Below are positions 35,177 to 44,815 of a DNA stretch of 64,000 bases, one piece after another (position 1 is the first letter of the stretch; every line of letters begins with the position of its first letter). The notes below the pieces were generated by a model that ran no database searches, was not told where the DNA came from, and saw only the letters and a program-made list of their open reading frames with translations. Location of the stretch: NCBI GenBank assembly GCA_021773355.1, contig JAJFKE010000047.1:124001-188000 (forward strand). Reading direction: 5' to 3'. The position numbers were made by a program, and so were the translations under genes. The DNA is from Gammaproteobacteria bacterium (GTDB lineage: Bacteria > Pseudomonadota > Gammaproteobacteria > Pseudomonadales > Pseudohongiellaceae).

Positions 35177-36130
35177 TCAGCTGGATATGCCATAGCTCAT
35201 TAAACGTTTGTAGCGCCGCTCCACCAACTCGCCAACATCCATGGCGGTCAAGCGATCGAGCTGTTCAATCAGCGCCGCCTTGAGACTCGCCGCGGTAGCC
35301 GCCACGTCTCGATGGGCACCGCCCAAGGGTTCCGGAATTGTATGATCGACAATACCTAGTTCTTGCAGACGCTCAGAGGTTACACCCATGGCTTCAGCCG
35401 CAGCCGCAGCATGCTCCGAAGACTTCCATAGGATAGTAGCGCAGCCCTCGGGGGTGATTACTGTATAGGTTGAATACTGCAACATATTGAGTTGATCCGA
35501 GACACCAATGGCGATAGCGCCGCCGGAGTTAGCTTCACCGGTCACCGTAGCTATTAACGGTGTTCGCACTCGCGACATCATCGCCATGTTTTCGGCGATT
35601 GCTTCGTTAATTCCCCTCTCCTCAGAATCCATACCAGGATAAGCGCCAGGTGTATCTATAAAACTTAATACTGGCAAACTGTATTGCTCTGCGAGTAGAA
35701 CCAGACGACGTGCTTTTCGATAACCTTCTGGACGCGGCATGCCAAAGTTATGCCTAACCTTTTCCTTGGTGCCTCTACCCTTCTGATGCCCAATCACAAC
35801 TACAGGACGACCATCAATCCTGGCAAGCCCACCAATCAGAGCCTGATCATCGGCAAACAAACGGTCGCCATGAAGCTCATCAAAATCGGTAAATATGTGC
35901 TCAAGATAGTCGAGAGTATAGGGACGCTGTGGATGTCTGGCGACTTGAGAAATTTGCCAGGACGAGAGATTGGAATAGATCTTCTCAGTAAGCTTTACGC
36001 TCTTGTCTTTCAGGTTTTGAATTTCTTCGCTGATGTTAATTTCATTGTCACTGCCCACCAATCTCAATTCGCTGATTTTGGCTTCTAGCTCGGCAATGGG
36101 TTGTTCAAATTCAAGGTAATTAGGATCCAT
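35177..36130 (-). CDS. accA: Acetyl-CoA carboxylase carboxyltransferase subunit alpha
   Basis: [23 protein letters not shown]...[40 protein letters not shown]. Confidence 0.97.
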   Translation of the reverse strand: MDPNYLEFEQPIAELEAKISELRLVGSDNEINISEEIQNLKDKSVKLTEKIYSNLSSWQISQVARHPQRPYTLDYLEHIFTDFDELHGDRLFADDQALIGGLARIDGRPVVVIGHQKGRGTKEKVRHNFGMPRPEGYRKARRLVLLAEQYSLPVLSFIDTPGAYPGMDSEERGINEAIAENMAMMSRVRTPLIATVTGEANSGGAIAIGVSDQLNMLQYSTYTVITPEGCATILWKSSEHAAAAAEAMGVTSERLQELGIVDHTIPEPLGGAHRDVAATAASLKAALIEQLDRLTAMDVGELVERRYKRLMSYGISS

Positions 36131-36172
36131 GCTGCACTCAATCTGTCCTGCTTATTTATTGGTAATAACCGG

Positions 36173-39100
36173 CTATTTGTAACTCAGCACCACTTTGTCT
36201 TTGCCGTATTCCAGACGCAGACGCTGAATTAAGTCATCTGCTGGCGATACTGTCCATTCCTGGCCCAGCATTATACACCCTATGGAATCAGAACGCTGGT
36301 AGCGCACCATTACCTGGCAGCCCGGAGCTTCGGCCTCAGCTGGGCTCTGCAACTGGCCATTATTGCCAAAATTTACTGAGCGACCCTCATTTTGGCCTGA
36401 ACTACGGTCAACACCAGCAGCCGGCAATGAACTCACAGGCTCTACCGAAGCTGGGTGTACATTTGGCTTACGGTAGGGTTCAAGAATCCTCGCCAGGTGT
36501 TCACAAAATCCGCTTGATAGAGATTCCGCCTGTAAGTTTAACGCAACCCGATGCGCATAGCGTTTTCGGGCTTCTGACAATGTCATAACACTCTTTCCAC
36601 GGCCACGCATACCACCGCTATAGTCATCAACGTTGACCGTGCATTCGACCACCATGATCAGGTCTTTTTGCAGGGTTTCTCTGTATTTTTCATATTCCTT
36701 GGCGAACAGGGACACTTCCAGGCGTGCACTGCGATCGTCTAATACCAGAAATGCAATGGTGTCACCTGCCTTATTCTTCATGGTGCGAATACTATGCAGT
36801 ACACCGGCAACAGTCTGCGGGCCCCGCTCCGGGCGCAGATTCACCAAACGATCCTTGGTGATGTGTGATAATTCTGGCAAGAATTCATCGATAGGATGAC
36901 CCGATAACCACAGGCCCAAGGTTTCTTTTTCCACGTTCAGACGATGTTGCTCTGCCCAGGCTCGCACCTTGATATTGGAAGCGCTAAGGTCAGCGTCCTC
37001 AGTTCCAGCCGGTGCGATTTCTCCAAACATGTCATCCACACCGCTGGCATGATTACGGTTAGACTGTTCCGCTGCTTGCATCGCCTGAGGCAACAACGCC
37101 GACAACAGCGCTCTTGAATAGTCGAGATCCCCTGCAACCATATTGTCCAGCGCCCCAGAGCGAATCAAGGCTTCCATGGTGCGCTTGTTGACGTTCTGCG
37201 AATCGACACGCTGGCAAATATCCAACAAATTGGTAAAGGGTCGTTGTTCCCGCGCCGCCAGAATACTGTCTACAGGCCCTTCCCCAAGCCCTTTTATAGC
37301 GCCCAATCCATACACGATTTCATCTCTATCGTTAACCGTGAAATTAAATTGACCGCGATTGACATCCGGCGGAACGATAACTAACTTCATGGATCGACAT
37401 TCGTCGATCAGGGTGACGATCTTGTCGGTATTCTGCATATCAGCAGACAGTACCGCCGCCATGAAACAGGCAGGGTAATGCGTCTTTAGCCAGGCTGTCT
37501 GGTAGGACACCAGTGCGTAGGCGGCGGAGTGAGACTTATTAAAACCATATCCGGCGAATTTCTCCATCAAGTCAAAAATGGACTCTGCCAAATCTGCATC
37601 TATGTCTCTCGCTGCTGCTCCGGCCAGAAATAAGCTGCGCTGCTTCGCCATTTCCTGCGGATTCTTCTTGCCCATGGCCTTACGCAATATATCAGCGCCG
37701 GCGAGTGAGTAATTGGCCAACACCTGAGCTATCTGCATCACCTGTTCTTGATACAGAATGACTCCATAGGTATTACTGAGCACCGGCTCCAATTCTGGAT
37801 GGGGATAAACTACGCGCGTGCGTCCGTGTTTGCGATCGATAAAATCGTCAACCATACCCGACTGCAAAGGTCCGGGACGAAACAACGCAACCAGTGCGAT
37901 AATATCTTCGAAACAATTTGGCACCTGTCTCTTAATCAGGTCCTTCATGCCGCGGGATTCGAGTTGGAATATTGCCGTGGTTTCACCCTTCTGCAAAAGC
38001 TTGTACACCTTTTCATCGGTGAGCGGCAGACGAGATATATCAACTTTTGCTTCGCCTTCCGCGGCGCGCGCGTTAATCATCTTTACTGCCCAATCGATGA
38101 TGGTCAGGGTGCGCAGTCCCAGGAAATCGAATTTAACCAAACCTGCAGTTTCAACATCGTTCTTATCGAACTGAGTTACCAACCCTTGCCCGGCTTCATC
38201 ACAATACAGCGGAGTAAAATCGGTCAGCTTGGTGGGTGCAATTACCACGCCACCGGCATGTTTGCCGACGTTGCGAGTAATGCCCTCCAACTTGTAGGCC
38301 ATTTCCATTATTTCCTGCGCGTCCTCATCGGAGTCCACAAACTCACCAAGCAGAGGTTCAACTTCAAATGCTTTCTTCAGAGTCATCCCCGGCTCGAAGG
38401 GAATTAACTTGGAAAGTTTGTCCGCCAGAGCATAGGGTTTGCTTTGTACTCGCGCCACGTCACGCACCACCGCCTTTGCCGCCATGGTGCCGAAGGTAAT
38501 TATTTGCGCTACCGCGTCCTTGCCGTACAGCTCGGCCACGTGCTGAATGACACGGTCCCGACCTTCCATGCAAAAATCCACATCAAAATCTGGCATCGAC
38601 ACACGTTCGGGATTAAGGAAGCGCTCAAACAGAAGATCGTATTTCAGCGGATCCAGATCGGTTATACCCAATGCATAAGCAACAATTGATCCTGCACCAG
38701 ATCCGCGACCTGGCCCTACCGGTATGCCGTTGTCCCTGGACCATTGAATAAACTCCATGACAATCAGGAAGTAGCCGGCGAAGCCCATCTGATTAATCAC
38801 ACCCAACTCAAACCGCAATCTTTCCCAGTAAGGCTGCTCAATGTCCTGGCTTTGGTAATCCTCACCGTAAAGGCTGGATAGCCGCTTCTTCAGACCCTCT
38901 GAACTTAGATCTGAGAAGTATTGCTCCATCTCCATGTTATCGGGAACTGGGTAATTCGGCAGACAGGGCTTTCCAAGTTTGAGTGTCAGATTACAGCGTT
39001 TTACAATTTCCCAGGCGTTCTCTATCGCCTCTGGAATATCCTCGAACAGTTTGGCCATCTCCTGCGCGCTCTTCAGGTACTGCTGCTCGGTATAATTATG

Positions 39101-39802
39101 TGGTCTACGAGGGTCATTGAGTGTGCGCCGCTCGTTAATGCAAACACGTACCTCGTGGGCATCGAAATCATCCTGATCGATGAAGCGAACATCGTTGCTC
39201 GCCACCACCGGACAAGCGGTTTCCAAAGCTAATAACACGGCTGCGTCTATATAGTCTTCCTCTTCAGGCTTCCCCACTCGCTGCAATTCCAGGTAAAAAC
39301 TGTCTGGAAATAACTCCTGCCATTGCTGCAGCAATTTTTTGGCGAGTTCTGGCTCTTCCGCTAACAGGGCAGACCCCACATCGCTGTTTTGCGCCCCGGA
39401 CAATGCGATCAGTCCGTCAACCCTTCCTGCCAGTGCAGATTTGCGAACTACCGGTTCACTTTGACTCGGGTTCTCGGTATACAACTCTGAAATTAATTTT
39501 GTAAGACTGAGATAACCGGCCTGATTTTTTACCAATAAAACCAGACGAGTCTGTTTTGAGCGATCATCGCTTTCCACCAATACGTCACAACCACAAACGG
39601 GTTTAATCCCCGTTTTTAGAGCCGCACTATAAAACTTAATAAGGGAAAACATGTTCGACAAATCGGTAATAGCAACTGCGGGCATGGAAAGTGCGCGCAG
39701 TCTGGCGATAAGTGGCTTGACGGTAACCAGTCCATCGTTGATTGAAAACTCGGTGTGAAGCCGCAGGTGGGCGAAGGATTGATGCGTGGAGTTTTCGGAC
39801 AT
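36173..39802 (-). CDS. dnaE: DNA polymerase III subunit alpha
   Basis: FAHLRLHTEFSINDGLVTVKPLIARL...GPGRGSGAGSIVAYALGITDLDPLKYDLLFERFLNPERVSMPDFDVDFCMEGRDRVI. Confidence 0.98.
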   Translation of the reverse strand: MSENSTHQSFAHLRLHTEFSINDGLVTVKPLIARLRALSMPAVAITDLSNMFSLIKFYSAALKTGIKPVCGCDVLVESDDRSKQTRLVLLVKNQAGYLSLTKLISELYTENPSQSEPVVRKSALAGRVDGLIALSGAQNSDVGSALLAEEPELAKKLLQQWQELFPDSFYLELQRVGKPEEEDYIDAAVLLALETACPVVASNDVRFIDQDDFDAHEVRVCINERRTLNDPRRPHNYTEQQYLKSAQEMAKLFEDIPEAIENAWEIVKRCNLTLKLGKPCLPNYPVPDNMEMEQYFSDLSSEGLKKRLSSLYGEDYQSQDIEQPYWERLRFELGVINQMGFAGYFLIVMEFIQWSRDNGIPVGPGRGSGAGSIVAYALGITDLDPLKYDLLFERFLNPERVSMPDFDVDFCMEGRDRVIQHVAELYGKDAVAQIITFGTMAAKAVVRDVARVQSKPYALADKLSKLIPFEPGMTLKKAFEVEPLLGEFVDSDEDAQEIMEMAYKLEGITRNVGKHAGGVVIAPTKLTDFTPLYCDEAGQGLVTQFDKNDVETAGLVKFDFLGLRTLTIIDWAVKMINARAAEGEAKVDISRLPLTDEKVYKLLQKGETTAIFQLESRGMKDLIKRQVPNCFEDIIALVALFRPGPLQSGMVDDFIDRKHGRTRVVYPHPELEPVLSNTYGVILYQEQVMQIAQVLANYSLAGADILRKAMGKKNPQEMAKQRSLFLAGAAARDIDADLAESIFDLMEKFAGYGFNKSHSAAYALVSYQTAWLKTHYPACFMAAVLSADMQNTDKIVTLIDECRSMKLVIVPPDVNRGQFNFTVNDRDEIVYGLGAIKGLGEGPVDSILAAREQRPFTNLLDICQRVDSQNVNKRTMEALIRSGALDNMVAGDLDYSRALLSALLPQAMQAAEQSNRNHASGVDDMFGEIAPAGTEDADLSASNIKVRAWAEQHRLNVEKETLGLWLSGHPIDEFLPELSHITKDRLVNLRPERGPQTVAGVLHSIRTMKNKAGDTIAFLVLDDRSARLEVSLFAKEYEKYRETLQKDLIMVVECTVNVDDYSGGMRGRGKSVMTLSEARKRYAHRVALNLQAESLSSGFCEHLARILEPYRKPNVHPASVEPVSSLPAAGVDRSSGQNEGRSVNFGNNGQLQSPAEAEAPGCQVMVRYQRSDSIGCIMLGQEWTVSPADDLIQRLRLEYGKDKVVLSYK

Positions 39803-39920
39803 TTAGCAAGGTTCATAGGGTTGCGAGCAAGCCCACAATATACCCTTTTTTTAATCGAAAGTTTAGCGGCAAACGGCGTCTAGTATCTGTACGCTTCAGG
39901 TCACGCAAATTTGGAGTTAA

Positions 39921-40547
39921 TCAGAGAGCCCCTAAATCTGAAGCCAATTTAAGCACTCGTGCAACCGGTGCGAAAGTTCGTCGATGAATAGGAGTAGGCC
40001 CTAATGACTCCAGCGCCGCCAAATGTGCCGGCGTGGGATAGCCCATGTGACTGGCAAAACCATAGCCTGGGTATTGCGCGTCGAGCTCAAGCATTTCCTG
40101 GTCTCTGCTAACCTTCGCGACTATTGATGCCGCCGATATGCTTGGGATCAATGAGTCGCCTTTAACCACCGCCTGGCTAGGGTAACCCCATTCAGGACAG
40201 CGATTGCCATCCACATAGACGAAGTCTGGCTGTGGAGTCAGCGCCGCTACCGCGCGCCGCATCGCCAGCAGACTCGCTTGCAAAATATTTATCTGTTCAA
40301 TCTCTGCGACCGAGGCTCTGCCGATAGCATAGCAGCATGAACTTTCGACAATCGCCTTGAAGCATTCCAATCTTTGCTTGTGACTCAGCTTCTTAGAGTC
40401 ATTCAAGCCGAGGATCTGATTCTTGGGGTCCAATATTACCGCTGCCGCCACCACGTCTCCGGCAAGGGGTCCGCGCCCTACCTCGTCAGTGCCAGCCACT
40501 AGTTTAAAGGTGTCGCCCAGAGTGTGAATAGCAGATTCTGTGCTCAT
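39921..40547 (-). CDS. rnhB: Ribonuclease HII
   Basis: [26 protein letters not shown]...[12 protein letters not shown]. Confidence 0.96.
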   Translation of the reverse strand: MSTESAIHTLGDTFKLVAGTDEVGRGPLAGDVVAAAVILDPKNQILGLNDSKKLSHKQRLECFKAIVESSCCYAIGRASVAEIEQINILQASLLAMRRAVAALTPQPDFVYVDGNRCPEWGYPSQAVVKGDSLIPSISAASIVAKVSRDQEMLELDAQYPGYGFASHMGYPTPAHLAALESLGPTPIHRRTFAPVARVLKLASDLGAL

Positions 40548-40550
40548 GGG

Positions 40551-41708
40551 TTACGACTCTGGTTCCCGCACTAGCTCGATAATAGCGTTCGCGGCCTGCT
40601 TGGACGCATCGAGTCGCAAGCTCTTATGAATTGAATCAAATTCCTGCATTAATTGATCCTGGTCTTCAGAGCCAGTCATAAACTTCACGATGTCGTTGTG
40701 CACCTTCTCTACAGTAAGCTGATGTTGAATATATTCAGGGACTAACTGTCTGCCAGCCAATAGATTTGGCAGAGCGACGAAGGGAATTTTCACCAGGCGT
40801 GAGGCTATGGCAAACGTAAAGGCAGCTAATTTATATCCTACAATCATCGGCCGCCGTAACAAGAGAGTTTCCAGAGTAGCCGTACCGGAAGACAGCACAA
40901 CCAGATCCGCCGCACTGATTGCTGCGTGAGAGTCATCCACCAATCTGAATTGCTCACCCTGAAAAATGCTACTTTCCTTAAGCAGGCCTGCTAACTGCAC
41001 CTTAGTGGAGGCACTGCTATAGGGAATCAAAAATTTCAATTGTGGACAGTCCTGCAAGGATTCCAGCGCTGCAGACAGAAATACCGGAGCGAGTCGCTTT
41101 ATCTCTCCACCACGACTGCCGGGCATCAGGGTAACCACCTGGTCATCAGGATTTAACTCGAAGCCTTCCCGGCACTCAAGTTTCTTATCGTCGAAACCAA
41201 TGGTATCGGCTAAGGGATGCCCCACACATTTTACTGCGACACCGTGTTGTTGGTAGATAGTCGTTTCAAAGGGAAACAGTGTAAGCATCAAGTCGACCGC
41301 ACGCTTGATCTTGTGAATCCTCTTTTCGTGGTAAGCCCACACGCTTGGACTCACATAGTGCACGGTTTTTATTTTCCGTTGCCTTAACTCGACTTCCAAA
41401 CGTAAATTAAAGGCAGGACTGTCTATGCCAATGAAAGCTACAGGTGGGTTCTCGACAAAATATTCACGCAGGCGTTTTTTCAGTGCGAATAACTCGGGCA
41501 GCCTACCCAGTGGTTCGACAAAGCCCATAACCGAAAGACGCTCCATCGGGTTCATAGATCGAAAGCCCAGAGCAATCATATCTGGACCACCGACTCCCAC
41601 AAATTCAGCATCGGGAAAATCCTCACGCAAAGCCAACATCAAACCAGCGCCCAGAATATCACCGGACTTCTCTCCAGCGACGATTCCAAAAATGGGGGCT
41701 TTGCTCAT
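40551..41708 (-). CDS. lpxB: Lipid-A-disaccharide synthase
   Basis: IFGIVAGEKSGDILGAGLMLALREDFPDAEFVGVGGPDM...HYVSPSVWAYHEKRIHKIKRAVDLMLTLFPFE. Confidence 0.97.
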   Translation of the reverse strand: MSKAPIFGIVAGEKSGDILGAGLMLALREDFPDAEFVGVGGPDMIALGFRSMNPMERLSVMGFVEPLGRLPELFALKKRLREYFVENPPVAFIGIDSPAFNLRLEVELRQRKIKTVHYVSPSVWAYHEKRIHKIKRAVDLMLTLFPFETTIYQQHGVAVKCVGHPLADTIGFDDKKLECREGFELNPDDQVVTLMPGSRGGEIKRLAPVFLSAALESLQDCPQLKFLIPYSSASTKVQLAGLLKESSIFQGEQFRLVDDSHAAISAADLVVLSSGTATLETLLLRRPMIVGYKLAAFTFAIASRLVKIPFVALPNLLAGRQLVPEYIQHQLTVEKVHNDIVKFMTGSEDQDQLMQEFDSIHKSLRLDASKQAANAIIELVREPES

Positions 41709-41784
41709 AAGTAGGGCTTAGTGGCTTGTTTCAGTTATCGCCCCTTTTTCTGAGGCAGTTTATCTGCTCAGGAACGCGTACAAT

Positions 41785-42558
41785 TTATCGATGAATGCCC
41801 TTTTCGGACTTCAATAGAGAGTCAATCAAGATCTGCAGGGCTTCGCACTCTTCTCCCATGACTTGCAATTCCACGATCGCTTCTTGCAGAGAGTGGCCGC
41901 GAAGATAAATGACTTTGAAAGCGGTACGAAGCGTTTTGATGGTGTCTTTGTCGAAGCCACGTCGCTCAAGACCAATACTATTGATTGCTCTTACGGCAGC
42001 TGGCTGCCCACTTACAATCATATAGGCTGGGACGTCGTGATCGATGTGAGTTACTCCACCAACCATGGCATGGGCACCGATTTTCAGAAATTGATTGACC
42101 CCGGCATAGCCGCCAAGAATTGCCCAGTCATCCACCTCAACATGGCCCGATATGCCGACGTTGTTGGCGAATACTGTATTACTTCCTACCATGCAGTCAT
42201 GGGCTATATGCACATAGGGCATTAGTAAATTATCGCTACCGAGGCGAGTAAGACCTCCGCCTACGCCGGTACCTCGATGTAAATTGCAGCCTTCGCGAAG
42301 AATATTGTTATCGCCTATTTCCAGCCAGGACTCTTCTCCCGCAAACTTCTTGTCCGCCGGGTCCTCACCCACAGAACTGAATTGAAATATGCGGTTATTC
42401 TTTCCAATCCTGGTATTGCAGCGGATAAGAACATGGGAATCGATGACCGTACCGGCAGCAATTTGCACATTCGGCCCAATGATTGTCCAGGGTCCAATTT
42501 TTACATCGGAATCTATTTCAGCCTTTGGGTCTATTCTGGCGCTGGAATCAATCGACAT
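41785..42558 (-). CDS. lpxA: Acyl-ACP--UDP-GlcNAc O-acyltransferase
   Basis: [31 protein letters not shown]...[36 protein letters not shown]. Confidence 0.97.
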   Translation of the reverse strand: MSIDSSARIDPKAEIDSDVKIGPWTIIGPNVQIAAGTVIDSHVLIRCNTRIGKNNRIFQFSSVGEDPADKKFAGEESWLEIGDNNILREGCNLHRGTGVGGGLTRLGSDNLLMPYVHIAHDCMVGSNTVFANNVGISGHVEVDDWAILGGYAGVNQFLKIGAHAMVGGVTHIDHDVPAYMIVSGQPAAVRAINSIGLERRGFDKDTIKTLRTAFKVIYLRGHSLQEAIVELQVMGEECEALQILIDSLLKSEKGIHR

Positions 42559-42997
42559 CCACCTTCCTCTCAGCGCACATTATGGTCATAGTTCCTACCA
42601 GCTCTTCAGCTACGGAAGCACGACAGGCAAACTTATAAATACCTCTTTTATTGGCAACAATTTCAGCTTCGAGCGTTAGGCAATCTCCTGGTACTACCGG
42701 CCTTCTCAAGCGCACATCGTCCGCCCCCACAAAATAGTAGAGATACCCATCTTTGGGCTTCTTCTCCTGACTCTTAAATCCTAACACTCCTGCAGCCTGA
42801 GCCAGAGCTTCAATTATAAGTACTCCAGGCATAATCGGCTGGTTAGGAAAGTGGCCATTGAAGAAAGGCTCATTTACGGTGACATTCTTATAGGCCACAA
42901 TCGATTTACCTAATTCAATTTCAACCACCCTGTCTACCAACAAAAAGGGATAGCGCTGCGGCAGGTATTCTTTTATTTCATCGACATTCATGATCAT
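42548..42997 (-). CDS. fabZ: 3-hydroxyacyl-ACP dehydratase FabZ
   Basis: [21 protein letters not shown]...[28 protein letters not shown]. Confidence 0.97.
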   Translation of the reverse strand: MIMNVDEIKEYLPQRYPFLLVDRVVEIELGKSIVAYKNVTVNEPFFNGHFPNQPIMPGVLIIEALAQAAGVLGFKSQEKKPKDGYLYYFVGADDVRLRRPVVPGDCLTLEAEIVANKRGIYKFACRASVAEELVGTMTIMCAERKVDVD

Positions 42998-43090
42998 GTG
43001 CTGTTCTCTGTACGGTCATGCACACGAGTAGGATGTGCGACTAGGTTAGTGTGCTGCATTATTATTCAAGCCTACCTCAGAATTAGTTAC

Positions 43091-44122
43091 TTAGCCTTTA
43101 TCGGTAGAATTCTCAATTTCTTTCAGTCTCTTGGAGATACTATCCAACTGCTGAAACCGCAGAGCATTTCGTTTCCACTGAGCTGTCTTCATTTGAATAG
43201 TGCCGGAGGAATACTTGCCGGCCTCGGTGATGGATTGACTAACCAGCGACATTGCACTTACCTGAACTTTATCAGCAATAGATATATGGCCTACAGCTCC
43301 CGAAGCTCCACCCATAATGCAATAGCGACCTACGGTTACACTGCCGGCTATGGCAACACAGCCGCAAATAATACTGTGCGCACCAATTTTACAGTTATGC
43401 GCAATTTGTACCTGATTGTCTATTTTTACACCATTGTGAATTTCCGTGTTCTCAAGCGCACCGCGGTCTATGGTCGTGCCAGCGCCAATCTCAACATCAT
43501 CGCCGATAACTACGCTACCCAACTGGTGAATTTTTACCGACTTTGTTCCATCAAAAGCGAAACCAAAACCGTCTGCACCAACAACACTGCCTGAATGTAT
43601 TTCTACGTTGAGCCCTAGCGTAATCCGATGATATAAAGTGACGTTGCTATGTAATCTGCAAGATTCGCCCAACACGGCAGCTTCTCCAACGTAACAGCCA
43701 GCTCCAACAACCACATTGTCGGCCAAGCGAGCGTCGGCTTCTATAACAGCATTTGCACCGATACTTACATTTTTTCCCAGCACTGCTGTCTCGTCAACAC
43801 AAGCGCTTGCGTGAATCCCGGCAGGGTTTTTGGGAGAGTTATCAAAAAATTGTGTCGCTTTGGCAAACGCGACATAGGGAGAAGCGGAAATCAGTTTGTT
43901 TCCAGGACAACTTTCGATAAATTTTTCTTCGATAAGGATTGCAGAAGCCCTGCTACTTACAAGCTGTTCTGCGTAGATGGGATTGCTCAAAAAACTGAGC
44001 TGTCCTGGTCCAGCACCCTTTAGAGTAGCCAAGCCAGTTATTTCACATTGCTCATCGCCGATTAGTTTGACGTCAAGTAACTCTGCTAGGGCTGCCAGTG
44101 TGTAGCTTTTATTATGTGTCAC
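43091..44122 (-). CDS. lpxD: UDP-3-O-(3-hydroxyacyl)glucosamine N-acyltransferase
   Basis: YTLAALAELLDVKLIGDEQCEITGLATLKGAGPGQLSFLSNPIYAEQL...VVGADGFGFAFDG...hexapeptide repeats. Confidence 0.96.
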   Translation of the reverse strand: MTHNKSYTLAALAELLDVKLIGDEQCEITGLATLKGAGPGQLSFLSNPIYAEQLVSSRASAILIEEKFIESCPGNKLISASPYVAFAKATQFFDNSPKNPAGIHASACVDETAVLGKNVSIGANAVIEADARLADNVVVGAGCYVGEAAVLGESCRLHSNVTLYHRITLGLNVEIHSGSVVGADGFGFAFDGTKSVKIHQLGSVVIGDDVEIGAGTTIDRGALENTEIHNGVKIDNQVQIAHNCKIGAHSIICGCVAIAGSVTVGRYCIMGGASGAVGHISIADKVQVSAMSLVSQSITEAGKYSSGTIQMKTAQWKRNALRFQQLDSISKRLKEIENSTDKG

Positions 44123-44152
44123 CTGACACTAACCTGATCGGGAATACTCCCT

Positions 44153-44674
44153 CTATTGTTCGCCTTGCGAATTTTGGTTTAACTTTGCGGTAACCTTAGC
44201 GGTAATGTCTAATACCGGCGCAAAATAAGGGGCACTATCCACGTTTAGAATTAGGTCGTAGCCACCTTCAGCTACAACGTCTGTCACTGCAGCCGCCAAT
44301 TCTGCCTGCATACTTTCCAAGAATTGCTGATTCTTTGCCTGCAGCGCCGTTTGTACTCTTTCTGAAATCAATTGCAACTGAACCTGTAAATCTTGCGCAT
44401 CAGAATTCATGCGACTAATTTCCTGTTCGCTCATTACCGCCTCATTCTGTTGAAATTCTTCGCGTAGTGCATTCAACTGCTCAGTCAAATCTGTGGCCCT
44501 CGCTTCATCTGAACTAAATTCCTGCTCTAATTCCTCTTGCACGATTCTAGCTGCATCTGAGTTAAATAATGCCTGTAAGGCATTCAACACACCTATCTTG
44601 GTGCCCTGAGCAGCGGCGCCTTGAGAAACAAGTACCAGACTGATACAGACAATTAGACTCTTAAATGTTTTCAC
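44153..44674 (-). CDS. skp: OmpH/Skp periplasmic chaperone
   Basis: Signal peptide; KIGVLNALQALFNSDAARIVQEELEQEF...coiled coil; between bamA and lpxD. Confidence 0.88.
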   Translation of the reverse strand: MKTFKSLIVCISLVLVSQGAAAQGTKIGVLNALQALFNSDAARIVQEELEQEFSSDEARATDLTEQLNALREEFQQNEAVMSEQEISRMNSDAQDLQVQLQLISERVQTALQAKNQQFLESMQAELAAAVTDVVAEGGYDLILNVDSAPYFAPVLDITAKVTAKLNQNSQGEQ

Positions 44675-44815
44675 GGTAATTCTCCAATTCTTGCTCTAGC
44701 TGCCAAATTTTTATTCAGCAAAAATATTACTAATTAATCACACATGAAATGCGCTCAACTCACGCAGTTCAATCCAATATTGGGCCTTACTTGTACTGGC
44801 TGTACTAAGAGCTAA

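Noticed and set aside
37748-39232. Several long plus-strand ORFs within dnaE
   Set aside because: Antisense to an unambiguous dnaE frame.
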